Of a stretch of DNA of 64,000 bases, positions 50,670 through 62,670 are shown piece by piece (positions within the stretch are counted from its first letter, which is position 1; every line of letters begins with the position of its first letter). A program made the translations under genes and the position numbers. A model generated the notes under the pieces. It made no database searches, was not told where the DNA came from, and saw only the letters and a program-made list of their open reading frames with translations. This stretch comes from Fasciolopsis buskii (taxonomy: Eukaryota; Platyhelminthes; Trematoda; Plagiorchiida; Fasciolidae), in the NCBI GenBank assembly GCA_008360955.1, contig LUCM01003403.1:57177-121176 (forward strand), given 5' to 3'.

Positions 50670-50830
50670 ACCGGTGGTGGCTGAGCAAATAAGATCGTGG
50701 CAGTTAGACATGGAAGTCGCAAAATCGAATCCTCCCACCATCGACGAACTTCCCTACTTGGTAGACCGTGTTGGTCGCGATCACATTACTTTAATTGATG
50801 CACATTGTTGTTTCATTAATAGAGGAAGCA
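50670..50830 (+). repeat. tRNA-derived SINE, copy 8
   Basis: Plus orientation. Head ACCGGTGGTGGCTGAGCAAA, B box CAAAATCGAATCCTCCCACC, body CTACTTGGTAGACCGTGTTG, tail TTGTTTCATTAATAGAGG. The GC-rich body is reduced compared with copy 7. Confidence 0.75.
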
Positions 50831-53590
50831 GAATGTAAATGATAAAATGTAAACCTATGTTTGTGTGTGTCTACGTGTGTGCATCCGGCCTCAAGGCAAC
50901 GGTATTCCAATCCGTATATTAAACCCCTACACGGAATCTTCGTTGCGCACCACCCAAATCGTGATCTGAGTGTGTCGTTCCCTTTCTATTGCGTTCAACT
51001 CGTCATTTAAATTCACTACTGTCTGGCTGACTTTTGTCGTTACTCGCCAGTGTGTATGTGTGTGTACTTTTACTCTAGACGGTCGTTCCACGAGGGTCAG
51101 TCCAGGTGCTAAAGTTCACCATACTTCCCGTTTCAGCCTGCCATGCAGTTCCGTTGACGTCATTTTCCTGGTATCACATGTTTTAGGCTTCACTCCTGCC
51201 CTACTTCATCCACAGTGCTTTTTGTTCGAAAAACCATTTTGTTTAAGTATCATATCTGCCGGGTTGTATATCTGCCTGAAACGAATGGTCTTTGTCCCCT
51301 ACCGCCCCGTTTACGCGAGAAGATCACACCAAATTTCTCGGGCTATCAACGGATCAGGCGTACGTGTCATTGCTTAGCTTTTTGACTCATAGGCGCTCGT
51401 TGTTGCTTCATTTGATCTGTCACTTTTCCCGACTTAGAAATCCATTGTTTGATTGCATTGTAGATTGGGTCCTACACCCGTCGGCCTGTCCTGCTTTACC
51501 AGATCGAAGAAACTAATACTGATTCACGATCAGTTGAAACTGAATTGCACCAGAAGACTCGGGTATTTAAACATATGTACGTGCCGTCAATTGTGAGGCA
51601 TTCAAAAATTCATTTTGTGAATATTCTTAGGACTCCGGTACGTGGGGAGTAGGAAGAAGCGTCAGTAAATGTCATGAATTTATTTACAGATTTCTTCTAG
51701 TAAATTTATTTGTTGACTGTAATAAGGCCAGTTAATCAGGGGTAACCTTGGTTGTCTAGGTAAATTTGCTGAACGTTAAAAAAAAATCCTACTGGGGCAT
51801 CCGCATTTCATGTTCGTTTTTGGAACGGTGTTACTATTTAGTCTAGTTTTCATCTGTAAATCATAACAAACTCCGCTGTTCAACAGACCAACTTATTTTA
51901 TCGAATATTCTACCAAAATTACACTCATATTCTTAGGTCATTTGTTAACTCAGATATTTTGCTTTACGTGGGGTTTTTCTAATCATGATTGATAGGGAAG
52001 AGAAAATTTTGGTTTAAGAAGGACGTTGATTTACTTCAAAGTTGATCCTATCTAAAGGTCGTTTAGGCCTTAATGCCTTTATCGCTGGCGTTGTTATCGT
52101 GAGAGTGAAGCAGCCAGCAAGAAACCGCAACATACATCGTGCAGGGGACAACGGACTGATTTTAAAAACCTCGACCTATTTACCGTTTTGTTTTTAAGTA
52201 TCTCCAGCCTCTTAAAATGAAAAGGTCACCATTCTGATTTCGTCAAAAAATAACAAAGTCTCCCAAGAAAATCGTGGAAACCAGAGAGTGACCACAGAAA
52301 CTATTACGTTCATGTAAATATATCATGGCAGATATTTCTCTCTTGTCTTGAAGCACATCGTTACCGATATTTCAGGCGTCAATGCCTAGGCAGAGTTGGA
52401 TACTACTTAAACGCTCCGAGTGTCAGCGGATAGGGTGTGTGAATTAGTCGCGCAAAAAAACAGGGAACCTAACCATCATGATTCCTAGTTGAAAATGCTG
52501 AGCTTCTTAACTGACAACTCGTTATTTTTGTTTTAAAATGCGTAGGATGTGCTGTCCTGAAGAACATTCACAAATTGGACACTCCTAGAAAGAAAACCTT
52601 CAAAGGGATTGCCTCGTTTATTATAACCTTCTAAATTTATATTCTTTTAAGAATAAAACGAGAAAAACTTTACGGAGTAGACAAAAGGGAACACAAGGCA
52701 AATATGAGGGGGGACCTTGTCGTTTTGGTAACAGAGACACTCTCGATTCTAATGGAGCAGACAATGTAGAAATGACTACGTCTCCCAAAGAAGCTCTGTG
52801 ATTCACTCTAACGTAAATTCGAAAATAAAATGTTACCTAGGATAAGGTGATTTTCATTTAATTTGATGTACATTAGATTAAGTCCCATATGGGTCTAGGT
52901 TATGCCTCGTTTAAAATCATGCCACAGTCCAAATCCTAAGCCTATCCGAAATATCTTCGATGTTCTGGCGTGATAAATCAACGAGCTACTAATGGATACT
53001 GACAGAAATCCGAAAATTTCTCGAAGCAAGGGCTAGAAACAGTTTCGTACTGGAGTTGCGGGCGCCGGTTTAAATTGGCAGAAAAATAACCGGAAGAAAT
53101 GAGTGGACCCGTCTATTGTCTTTAGTTATTGGTGTTAGGTTTAGAGCAATGCATGTTTCAAATTGTTATGACTGGATCTCGCTTTGTTTCTCTAGAAGAC
53201 TTCTCAAGTATCATGGTTGACATATACAAATGTTAGCTAAAATGGGATATCAATTAAGCTTCTAGCCCGGATCCTTATTAAGCAACACGTAAGCTTACGA
53301 CAGAAAGATAGTTTTGGTAGAACAAAAGAAGTACAAATTCAAGGGCTTGTTTCTTTATGCTGCTACCTATGGAAATGGAAATTATTCATATGACACTTGT
53401 TGCAGGAGTTTTGACAATATTTTTATGCTTAAATAAACGCATAGTATGTAACAGTTACCTGAAAGTAATGCCTGGGAGTGATGACAATATGTGTAACTGA
53501 CTTTGCTTAGAACTACACCTTTCAAAGACTAACACTGGATCATCCCGGTCAGCCTTGCACTAGGGAAGCAACAGACTCGAGGTCTGCTTA
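50831..53590. other. no recognised gene
   Basis: Apart from short GT-rich runs near 50860-50880 and 51050-51065, nothing is recognised. A plus-strand frame at 50970-51377 is open for 135 codons but rich in Ser, Cys and Val without motif or borders. It is not called. Confidence 0.35.
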
Positions 53591-53720
53591 CACCAGCTTT
53601 CATTTTTGGTACGTATGCTCCACTGCGTCTAGGCCTTGAACCCAGGCCTTCTATATGGGGGAATGTTACCACTGTCCTCCTGGCTTCCAGCCTCAAATGG
53701 TGAAACTGCAAGTGCCCTGC
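53591..53720 (-). repeat. possible tRNA-derived repeat head, third family
   Basis: On the minus strand GGACAGTGGTAACATTCCCC is followed by GCCTGGGTTCAAGGCCTAGA, which has a B-box-like GGTTCAAGGCC at tRNA-like distance. The body is not shared with the main SINE family. The open frame that runs through it is probably a by-product. Confidence 0.3.
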
Positions 53721-53847
53721 GAATTTCCAGTCGAAGCTATCAAGGCTATTGGGCACTGATGGTCATATCAAAGGACGACTTCTGAACAAACTTGTACGAT
53801 GATTCTCATTAGCCTGGATGGGAGTTGACGGCATAGTGACAACATAC

Positions 53848-54077
53848 CCTTCACTCAGGTAGAAAGACAGAACACAAACCCTGTGTGATGGTATAAATGC
53901 GTCCGTGATACGTTCGAAAGAGAAAATTTGAGTCTGTTGCTCCCAGGGTGTAAGATTAACCGAAGGACTTGAGTTTAGTCCGTGAATCGTGTCGTCCGAA
54001 TGGCACTCAGTCAAGTATAGAACCTGAGACACGTTCACTTCTGAAGTGCCCGTTCTTTGAGGTGCACTCACTTGAAG
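53848..54077 (-). CDS. candidate internal exon, N-glycosylated domain
   Basis: On the minus strand this open block ends at a good donor (AGTGAAGG|GTATGTTG, phase 2). The left border is less clear: CACAAG|CTT at 54077 would give phase 0 but has no pyrimidine tract. The peptide reads APQRTGTSEVNVSQVLYL, then TECHSDDTIHGLNSSPSVNL and TPWEQQTQIFSFERITDAFI, ending VCVLSFYLSEG. It carries NVS and NLT sequons and alternating hydrophobic strands, consistent with a beta-rich extracellular domain. Family not recognised. A phase-0 entry would match the phase-0 exit of 58945-59269. Confidence 0.38.
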
Positions 54078-54304
54078 CTTGTGCCTTGGACTTAGGGTGT
54101 GATTCAGGGGTCACGTGATAACGGGAAATCAGTTCATTTAAACCGGATATGATATTTTTTTAACAATGAACTGAATTACTTCTTGGCTTTTTTGCAATAT
54201 TTCCCAGCTAGTGTCAGTGTAGTAGTAAAATTCGTCAATGCTCGGTAACCAGTCAACAAATCGGAATCCAACAATTTCATGTCACCGTCAGAATTCGATT
54301 CCGC

Positions 54305-54452
54305 CAACCGATCGGGGGTGCTCTAATTGACAAGATCTTGAGTTCGAATCCTTCCAATGCCGATCAACTCCCCCTATTGGGTAACCCTATTTTGGCTGGG
54401 CTCCCTCTTCGCAAAAATTATGTACACCGTTATTTCATCATTAAAAAGTTGT
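54305..54452 (+). repeat. tRNA-derived SINE, copy 9
   Basis: Plus orientation. B box TGAGTTCGAATCCTTCCAAT, body CCCCCTATTGGGTAACCC and GGCTGGGCTCCCTCTTCG, tail AAAATTATGTACACCGTTAT then TTCATCATTAAAAAG. The A box (GGGGGTGCTCTAATTGACAA) is degraded. Confidence 0.75.
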
Positions 54453-55459
54453 AAAAGCCAGGAGTTAAAAACAAAAAGACAGGCATGATATTTTAATGTC
54501 CCGAGTTCTGGAAGAGTACCGTAATCTAGATGAACGGCAGTATGAACAAAATCGATTGCAAAGTTTTAAACGGTTAAATCAAGTCTGTTAGACTCTACCT
54601 ACACACGTGGTCTGGATGCTCGCCGATCGGTACTAAGGCTTCTGTAATTGTACTGTTGCTTATAATTAGTTTCTACCTTTGAATGTATTTGAAGAGAAGG
54701 AGATTTCTCTTGGAGGCTTGTCATGGTATTCAGTTTGACCCTTTAGGTTGTCTACTTTGATAGGTTACCAGATGTCGTTTTTATGGCTTGATATTTTCTA
54801 TGCAACCATACACTTTAGCACAAGATAGCAGTGCTCACCAGGTTATTCGTACCATCACTCTTGCCTCCTTGTTCGGTCGGACAAACACCAAGTCACACTC
54901 ATTTATATCAGTGCATATTCACAATCGCCCTTCGTCCACAAGCACAAAGAATCAATCTGGTTAAATTAAGAATACCAGCAGTGAGGAATAATTTCATAGG
55001 TGGAAGAACCACGCAGTCGATTGCAGGCCTTTAGCTGGGCACAATAACAACGTGCTGCTGGTACCCAGTCTGGCACATCCATGTTTGGATGTTTTTGAAT
55101 ACGAATTTTTTCAGATTAATGATACGGAAGTTCTGTCGACAGGCAGCCAAAGGGTCACCAAGTAATCCAACAAATTCGACAGGAAACTCACAACGCCTCG
55201 AATAAATCTGATATTTAAAAAACATGTTAACATTTTTTGTGACGATATTTTACTACCCGGATGATTTGGTTTTCAGTGTTATTCAAAATCTTTTTAATTT
55301 TATATTCATTAAAATTTGATGTAACTTTACGTATGAGTGTCACTGGATGAGAAAGAAGTCTCAGACAAGCATCTAGTTATTGCCGAATGGTAGAAAATCG
55401 ATTTGCAATTAAGGTTGTCCATTCTCCTTTCCTCGTTTCTGCCGGTGTGACTAAGTTTT

Positions 55460-55645
55460 TATCTTTTATCTCTTTTCTTTTACTTCTTTTTATTAATGAA
55501 CTAACAATATACATGATTTTTCAGGAAGAGGGCCGCGGCCAACAGAGGTTTGCTGAGCCGGCAAGCTGGCCGGCGGTTGAAGGATTCGAACCCGAGACCT
55601 TTACGTCTGAACATCAAGACCTTATCCGCTTGGCCACCGCCGAAC
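55460..55645 (-). repeat. tRNA-derived SINE, copy 10 (well preserved)
   Basis: The plus strand shows the T-rich end (TTTTCTTTTACTTCTTTTT), ATTAATGAACTAACAATATA, CATGATTTTTCAGGAAGAGG, GCCGCGGCCAACAGAGG, then GCAAGCTGGCCGGCGGTTG, the inverted B box GGATTCGAACCCGAGACC and inverted A box CTTATCCGCTTGGCCACCGC. On the minus strand this gives a full A box, a full B box, the body and a poly-A-like end. Together with copy 7 it defines the family. Confidence 0.88.
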
Positions 55646-57202
55646 GTTTAGTGCGTTTTGTATGCGAAAAAATCCAAACAGGTAACATTACAACTTTACT
55701 AACGGTTCTTACTTCTGAAAGGCACGGCCATTAATCCTAGCAGTTTCAGTAGATCACCCTGCCTAATCAAGCACGAACAATCAAATGACCTCTGACCGGT
55801 CAACATTATTCTTGTTTTTTCGTTAGAATCAATCCATTAATATGAGTCTGTTCATTCCAAAGCTCATTATCCGATTGATTCCAGTCCAATCTATTCCGGA
55901 CGCCTCGGAACCGCTTGCCTGTGTGCACATCAAGAAAATGAACCCGGTTGCACTCTACTCGCGAAGCGGGAATCGAGGCGAATTTTGAATTCGTTCTCCG
56001 GTCTCCAATCGATCAGATTTCTGGAAGGTGTGTCACGTGCCTGGTGTCAGAAGACCTTGTGAGTCAGTCCTGTTTTACGAGCATATTTTTGCATAACTTT
56101 AGCACTCATCTTACCGACGCACAGTTTTTTAATCTTTTGCATCCGCTCGTGACCTCCACTTATAGAAACATGTTGTCTTTATTTTTCGCAAATGAATCCT
56201 TTATTTTCCACTGGTTGATCAAGCCAAAGAGGATTCCAACTCCATCGCATAACGAACCTTTTATGGGAAGCTAACCAGGATCGCTTGCCACCCGCGATCC
56301 GCTAGCATCACAGTAGCGTGTTTCAATCCACCATCCCAATCATAAATCTTACTCTTTAATACGGATTCATTAGGGAATTGAAGAACTAAATGTTTGCATA
56401 CTCAAAATGGAAACAATGACATGCAACTGAAACGGTCATATCTATCCAACGGAAAGTCAGTCTTCTCGTGGAAAACGAACGCATTTCTCCAGTGCAAGGT
56501 CAGTGGGGAAAGTCAAGGCCAACGCGGATGACAAACCTATAAAGACAGAAGAATAATTACAGCTAAAGACATGTACTCACGCTGTCACTGTGATCAGTGA
56601 TCGGAACTCTAAGTGATCCAAATCTAATTGGCAAATTTTGTTTGTCAGATGAAACAAAAGGATGAGGGATTTTGTTTAGTGAAAATATCACTACTGGACA
56701 TTTTTCCGGATATTGAGTACTTCATTGTTCACCATGGGACAACGCGCTACACTAAAATTACGGATGGCCGTGGACAAGGAACGAGCTACTTTTCTATACG
56801 TCTTTGACCATTTGTATCAGATACAAATTCGGTCCACGACTGGATGCTGATTATGTATTCAAGGTTGAATCGAAACCATTGGTATCCAACTACTGTCTGC
56901 GTCCGCCCAATGCTTTCGTGGCATTGTTACAATTAGACTTGACAAACCCATAAAGTTAGTCAGTTAGTTGCAAACTTCCGGCATCAACGACGGTGAATCG
57001 ACTGTAACAAAGCAGCGAAAATTTATTAGCATCTAATGAGGTTGTGCTAGCGAAACAGGTCAGTAAGAAGTAGTACTTCAAACCCACTACCTCCATCATT
57101 ACTACATGGAAATCAACAGTAGGTTTCACTACAACCGAGGTGTGTATAGAGTGATGTGTTCCCGGCAGATTGGTCTGATGTTATAACAAACGGACTAGCC
57201 TT
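55646..57202. other. no supported gene
   Basis: A plus-strand frame at 55948-56274 contains EAGIEANFEFVLRSPIDQIS and a donor-like TCTGGAAG|GTGTGT near 56030, but no acceptor is convincing. Nothing else is recognised. Confidence 0.3.
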
Positions 57203-57475
57203 TCAAGTGTTAGGATTGTCATACAGAATGTCTGAGGCTCCTGTCCTTCTCGGATTATCATCCCCGTGACCAGCGAATGCTGGCTGATTCGTAGGGAAAC
57301 CCTGCCCTGGCAGTCCAACTGTGAGAAGTTTATTGTGATGGATGCTATGAGCAGGGTAACCATTGATCCGCAAGCGAAATATCCGGACACGGAGCTCACG
57401 TGGTAGATCAAGGGGTTGGGTTGCGTCTATGCGTGGGTTCGAATCACGTCGAGTAGAAGAGGTTCCAATGTTGGG
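57203..57475 (-). CDS. open frame of unknown origin, probably repeat-derived
   Basis: The minus strand is open for 90 codons and ends in TGA at 57203-57205. The composition is protein-like: DLPRELRVRIFRLRINGYPA, HSIHHNKLLTVGLPGQGF, PTNQPAFAGHGDDNPRRTG. However its first part encodes RRDSNPR, which comes from GATTCGAACCCACG. On the plus strand the same bases read GTGGGTTCGAATCACG, a tRNA B-box-like sequence preceded by TGGTAGATCAAGGGGTTGGG. That suggests the block overlaps a tRNA-derived repeat. A second minus-strand frame (57181-57411) is open over the same stretch. Confidence 0.25.
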   Translation of the reverse strand, partial: PNIGTSSTRRDSNPRIDATQPLDLPRELRVRIFRLRINGYPAHSIHHNKLLTVGLPGQGFPTNQPAFAGHGDDNPRRTGASDILYDNPNT

Positions 57476-58377
57476 TTAACTAGAGCTTTTGCAAAATCTG
57501 CCGAGTCAGACTACCTAAAAATGTCATTCTGTCTACCTAAAAGGCGTTCGTGCGACACAGTTGAACAGCTTCCCCGTGAGAGACATTAGATGGTCAAGTT
57601 TCTTGGAGCGGAAAACTCATAAAGTTGTCAGTCATCGCCCCCTCTGAAAGACGAGGGATCCATGACAAACACTAGGCACCTTCCTTCTGATTCGATAACA
57701 CGCCGAGTATGGTGGCTATCTATGCCGCATGCTCATTCCACTGCAATTATGCATTAAATGCACTCTGTCAAAAGGTAAATTTTGCTAGTTCTTAGTTGTA
57801 AGGTCTTTGACGACAAAATAATACAAACCCAAGATAATAAATAATCCAAAGGGGCCAGTGCACGCCACGTGACGAGAAAAACGAAACTAGTAAGAGACAC
57901 GTAAGTTTTGAAGCTTCTCGGGCTTTCCTCGTGCACACCTTTATCAGCCAATTGACTTGAAATTCCCAATTAACCTTCTTTTGAAGAGAACGAGTCCACC
58001 TTGATCCGGCATCGACAACCACCGATCTACGACGGGAGGTTTTCCAGCGATTCCGGAAAATATCTCTGCTTTTCATTTTAATCAAGAGAGGGGCCTGTGT
58101 GCAGCCTGTTTATCAACGCACACTCTTTGAAAACAAATTAACCTGAAAAGTAACTCCATAATCACTGTACAAAGTTCATGGAACATCTGGTGAATACAGA
58201 GCGATCGAGGAGCTTGTTTCAACTGACTTGCAAGCATACCAATACAACACTATGCATGGCCAAAATTGCGGAAGCAAATAGTGGAGATTTTGGCCTTCAT
58301 ACACCTTGTGATACCGGTTAAAGGGGAGACCGAATTTGTAAGAATTACCGTAGTCAGTGTGTTGGCCACCTGACCGT

Positions 58378-58732
58378 TTAAAATGTGCTGTGATGACGGG
58401 TGAGCCAAGGGGGCTTAGCATAAATATCAAATGATTTTGAACTCAAAGGTGGTGATTGAATAGATGAATTGCGACCTATTCCGCCATCTAGACTGTCGGC
58501 CACGGACTCCATATAGGGACGAAAAGCTTCGGTCACGCCTGCCGTGTGGTTTATCTTGTACTGGTGTGAAGCAACTGCACTCTCGATAGGCTTGATTGCT
58601 CCTGTCCTCCACCACACAAATGCTCACCGATACGTTTTGATCAGGCTCCGGTTGATCGACCAATATGCGCTGCCCCGCAGAACCAAGCAGATGAGGAAAC
58701 GTAAAACGAGACTCCAGAGTCAGCCACTTCAT
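58378..58732 (-). CDS. coding-like region in two frames, possible exon or decayed exon
   Basis: On the minus strand the first part reads well in one frame (KWLTLESRFTFPHLLGSAGQ, RILVDQPEPDQNVS) up to a donor-like TATCG|GTGAGC at about 58626. The second part reads well in another frame (TGAIKPIESAVASHQYKINH, TAGVTEAFRPYMESVADSLD) and ends in TAA at 58378-58380. The change of frame at about 58600-58630 could mean two alternative exons, a very short intron, or a frameshift in a dead copy. The entry phase does not fit the phase-0 exit of 58945-59269. Family not recognised. Confidence 0.25.
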
Positions 58733-58944
58733 CCCTCAACCGTAAAATATTTTACACCAATTTGAATATGAATCACGTGGCATCGGAAGCACGAGGAAGG
58801 AAGAAAACAGTGGGCTAGAAAGAAGAGTGGATACCTAACCATGCGGAGAGCTCACCATACATGTTAACTCACCCATTCTCCATCACCACGTTATCGGCCA
58901 TCTGGACACATGGTTTTGCCATGGATTTCATTCTACTCAGTTAC

Positions 58945-59269
58945 CGGAATCGAAATAGAGAGTTCACCTGAGGAATCCTTCACCGAAACTTTGGCCAAAC
59001 TGTTTAACTCATGAGGCAGCAGGACGATCTGAGACTCACGTAACGCACTCGGCACCAGTGACGGGTTGTCCAGTTCATACTCCCTTCGAATAACGGTAAA
59101 TATCCTAGTTCCGTGGGACATCACTGTTCTACAGGTGACGGCGAACACACAACCCTTTGCTTCGCAAGCCACTAGTATTTGGTTCGGAATCAGGGTTAAG
59201 CCCACTCCTCCAGGCCAATTATCAATGAGTGACGAGCCGGATGGGGAGAGCTCTACATCCGTCTTTGTC
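58945..59269 (-). CDS. candidate internal exon, beta-rich unknown protein
   Basis: On the minus strand an acceptor (GTTCTCGCTAAAGTGCTAG|G, with CTAAAG as a branch-like site) and a strong donor (ATTCCG|GTAACTGAG) enclose 325 bases: one base, then 108 codons, leaving in phase 0. The peptide is clearly protein-like: TDVELSPSGSSLIDNWPGG, VGLTLIPNQILVACEAKGC, VFAVTCRTVMSHGTRIFTVI, then ESQIVLLPHELNSLAKVSVK. It alternates hydrophobic strands and turns, as in beta-propeller or Ig-like modules, and has three Cys. I do not recognise the family. It is the best single exon candidate in the window and may be upstream in the same minus-strand gene as the blocks at 36-54 kb. Confidence 0.5.
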
Positions 59270-62200
59270 CTAGCACTTTAGCGAGAACATTGCGATGGGA
59301 AAACATTGCTTAGGACTTCCTAAGCAAAGGTCATTTGAGACTGACAGTCACTCGGGAGCAATTCGCAAGGATTTCTAGAAAAGTAGTCGTCTCAGAGCCT
59401 TAAAAACCCATTTCTGACAATCCTGAACTATTTGAATTAAAACAAACGTGTAGCCTACCAACGCGAGACACCCGTTTGATCTCGCCAGTGAGTTTCTTTG
59501 CACCAATTTTCCCCTTGTGTCACGTCCGAACGACAAAACAATGCATACTGTCTTCTTTTTTCCCACTGCTTTCCGGGAACTTCTCCATCATCCGATCAGC
59601 CCAAAGTTCCGACTATTAGTTTTGGCAGAAACGTTTATTTCGTCACTACTAGTTCTTCCTCGACATTATCCTCGGTGCTTTTTTTACATGCTTTATTCTC
59701 AGTTCAATTAATTAGGTGTGTCTGAACCTTCAGTGACATAGAACCTCAGAAGTGTCCATTTCCTGAGCCTTTCCATAAACTGATCCTCATGCAATCTCCA
59801 TCATTGCTTTCCTTTACTCTGCTGTGTATTTCCAGTCAGACATATGAATGCATATATCTCTAAAAACGAGCTTATACGCAAATCTGTGTCCCTCAATCTC
59901 GTGATTTATTTTGTCCCCAAATGAAACTAACAATATCTGTGCAACCCTTGCTGTGGCTAATATGCTTCACGGTGTTAATTCAGGTATTTTTGTCGTCATT
60001 GGAATACGGATGGATGGACAAAATTCTCTCGGAATCAAATGAATTGCTTCGCAGTCACGTCTGCTCATCAGGCATGTGCCCGATCAACTCCTGTTTTATC
60101 ACCACGATATTGGTGCATTCCTTTATTAGATTCTCACTAGAATTCTCCTTCTGAAGGGTGGGTGTGATTGATCAATGAAAAGATTCCTTTCGGGTCTTAA
60201 CTGGACTTATCGATCATCCTCATTTCTAATGGTCCAAATGAAATCCTAGTGAAAATTTAGGTGGTTTCAAATTTGTTTCTCTGGCCATTGGATTCTGCTG
60301 GATTGAAGAACAAAAATATTGCTATATGTGATTGGATTTAGAGACTCAACAATCATTGAGCCCGTTAGAATAGAAGGATTTGTTTGTTTTCCAGAAAACA
60401 CGTGCATACGATTGATAATTGAAAGAAACAGTGTACGTGCAGATGACCCTCATGGATGGGCGTTGACGCTGTAGTGCGTGAATTCACAACATCTCAGTTA
60501 CATTGGTCAAAACACAGCTTTGGTTGACAGTTTGTTGGTGCTTCGCCTGTTGTTTTCCTCCTGATATAGTCTATTGATTATGGCATGACTACAAGAGAAG
60601 CATTGCCTATGGGGTTCTGCTTGATAACACTCCAAAAATGTCTCCGAATTGTATGTCCAGATGAAATCAACAAAGCTCGTTAATGTCTTGTTTACGCTTT
60701 GTTGCCATGCGGTCAGACTATCGCTTTAGTTCACAAACATCTGTCTGTTATTTCGTATTTTAATTTATCAATTTTTTTCAAATCTTTCCGCAATCGACTT
60801 GATTGATCTTTCTGCTAGTATCTCATCAATAACCAGTTTGCTGTTGTATCCCTTCGCTGTTGTTTGGTCTATCCAACAGGCGGAATCCGTCAGATAGACC
60901 ACTTTTGCACTAATCAGTCAACTGAGGCAGTTGGAATTGGACACAGGTAGGCAATAGGTGACCTACATTCGTGGTGAGCACTATTCGTATATCATGACGA
61001 AAGAGTAGTGGCTAGAGAAATGAAAAAATCGCAAATCACAGCTATGAAACGAGCCCGAGTTTTGACATTTTGGTTCAGTCTATTAATCATTAGAGATTTG
61101 TTTTCAAAACATTGTGGCGAAAGGATTTGGACTTATATCGGTCAACTGCTCGCAAACAGAAACATGTCAAAATTCCACCACAACAGTGATCTGAACTTGA
61201 TGGACGTCATTAGTAAATGAAGCAGCAAAATATCACATTTTGGGATTTCACAATCCAGTTCTAGCTCATGATAGCCCGTAACAAAGTATTTCGTACCCGA
61301 GCCCGACATGAGGATTCTCCTAGTCGACAAAATGGCTCCCTATTTTTCAGTCTTGTTTATGTTTTCGTTTTGTCGGAAATATAGGGAAGAAAGTGGCCTT
61401 GGACAGAGGAACGGTGCGGCCCCAGTGCCCCGGCATCATTGTATGGAAGTTAAATAGAATGGGCACACTAAACAGAAATACATCAGTTACGTTCCACGAG
61501 GCAGATGACAACTTGCTGTTACCCGGCTTGTTATCACACCTGGCCGAATGAGAACTAATGTGTGGTCCTAGGCCACTCCACGTTTCGAGGTCATGTTTGG
61601 CGGTTCCGCCCCTCCCCGTTCGCGTGGTGGGCTATAGTGACTATGGGGCATGGCCCTTTCACTAGCCTCACCCATGTCACAAAAAAGCAACAGGGATGAT
61701 TTTGCCCAGATGATCGGTTTTCTCCAGTGGTTTCATTCCATTTTGACGGTGAGCATTTTTGCACAGTTTCGAGCCGCGTATAGCATATTGGGATGATCAG
61801 ACAAATAAAAACATTTCAAGAAGAGATTCCCCAAAATAGTCTTTATTTTAATCAAAAATTATTGCTGTACATTTCCGTCTATTTTGTTTTCATCTGATGT
61901 ATTGATTGGTTTCATCCCCCTGGCAACCAGCGATCAACAAATCCAACGTTTGTCGACGTTTTAATTCCTCTCCCCACGTCCTCAAATCAGCTGACTGCAG
62001 ATTTTTTAGTAAACCAAACGAAAGTCTACTGTCGAGAACCTATCCGGTCTATATTTCATGTATCAATACAGAGGAGCCATTGAATGGGAAGTTTGTTTTG
62101 TTTTGTTCTGTTTTTTCGTTTTGTTTTGCAAAATTTCATAAACCAACTTCGCAACTGTTGTTACATTCGGTCATAAAAACATTCCAAAAATGACCAACGA

Positions 62201-62670
62201 ACAATTAGTTCGCTACCTTCGTTGTACGCTCGCCAGCACGCATGGATCGATTAGTTGTGCTTGTGATCGTTGTTGATGTTGTTGTTGAGTAGTTGTGCTG
62301 GCCATTAATAACTAAATTCACTTGCAAGCTATCGGACTGAAGCGATAAATTCATCATGTCTGTTGTTCTGTGCACTTACGTGCGAGCGCTCATGTGCGCG
62401 TGTAGACTTGCGTTTGTGATTGTCTGTCTATCTATCCATCTGTCTGTCTACAAACGGTAACGATCACATCTGAAATTTTTGTGTAATTTATCACAAATAT
62501 TTCTCATTATTTCATTAAACAAATGATGAATAGAATAAAACAGCGAAACCCTGGAAAAACGACCATCCAGATGAAAAAGTTTGACTCGTCATGTACAAAG
62601 CCGAGTATCCAGTCTTGCCATAGTTCTTCTGAGTGCTGAGCACGTCAAGGGGATACGAACAGTTCTGTGA
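59270..62670. other. no recognised gene; simple repeats at the right end
   Basis: Short open frames on both strands, including 61008-61220 plus and 61142-61330 minus, have no borders. Simple repeats at 62090-62130 (TTTTG-type), 62268-62290 (GTT-type) and 62421-62452 (TGTC/TATC-type) mark an intergenic or intronic character. Confidence 0.4.
62421..62452. repeat. tetranucleotide microsatellite
   Basis: TGTCTGTCTATCTATCCATC followed by TGTCTGTCTAC: a short imperfect run of TGTC and TATC units. Confidence 0.85.

Noticed and set aside
50970..51377. Plus-strand frame of 135 codons
   Set aside because: Composition is Ser/Cys/Val/Phe-rich, partly from a GT-rich run, and no border or family was seen.
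55387..55734. Plus-strand frame of 115 codons
   Set aside because: Most of it is the inverted SINE copy 10, including its T-rich end.
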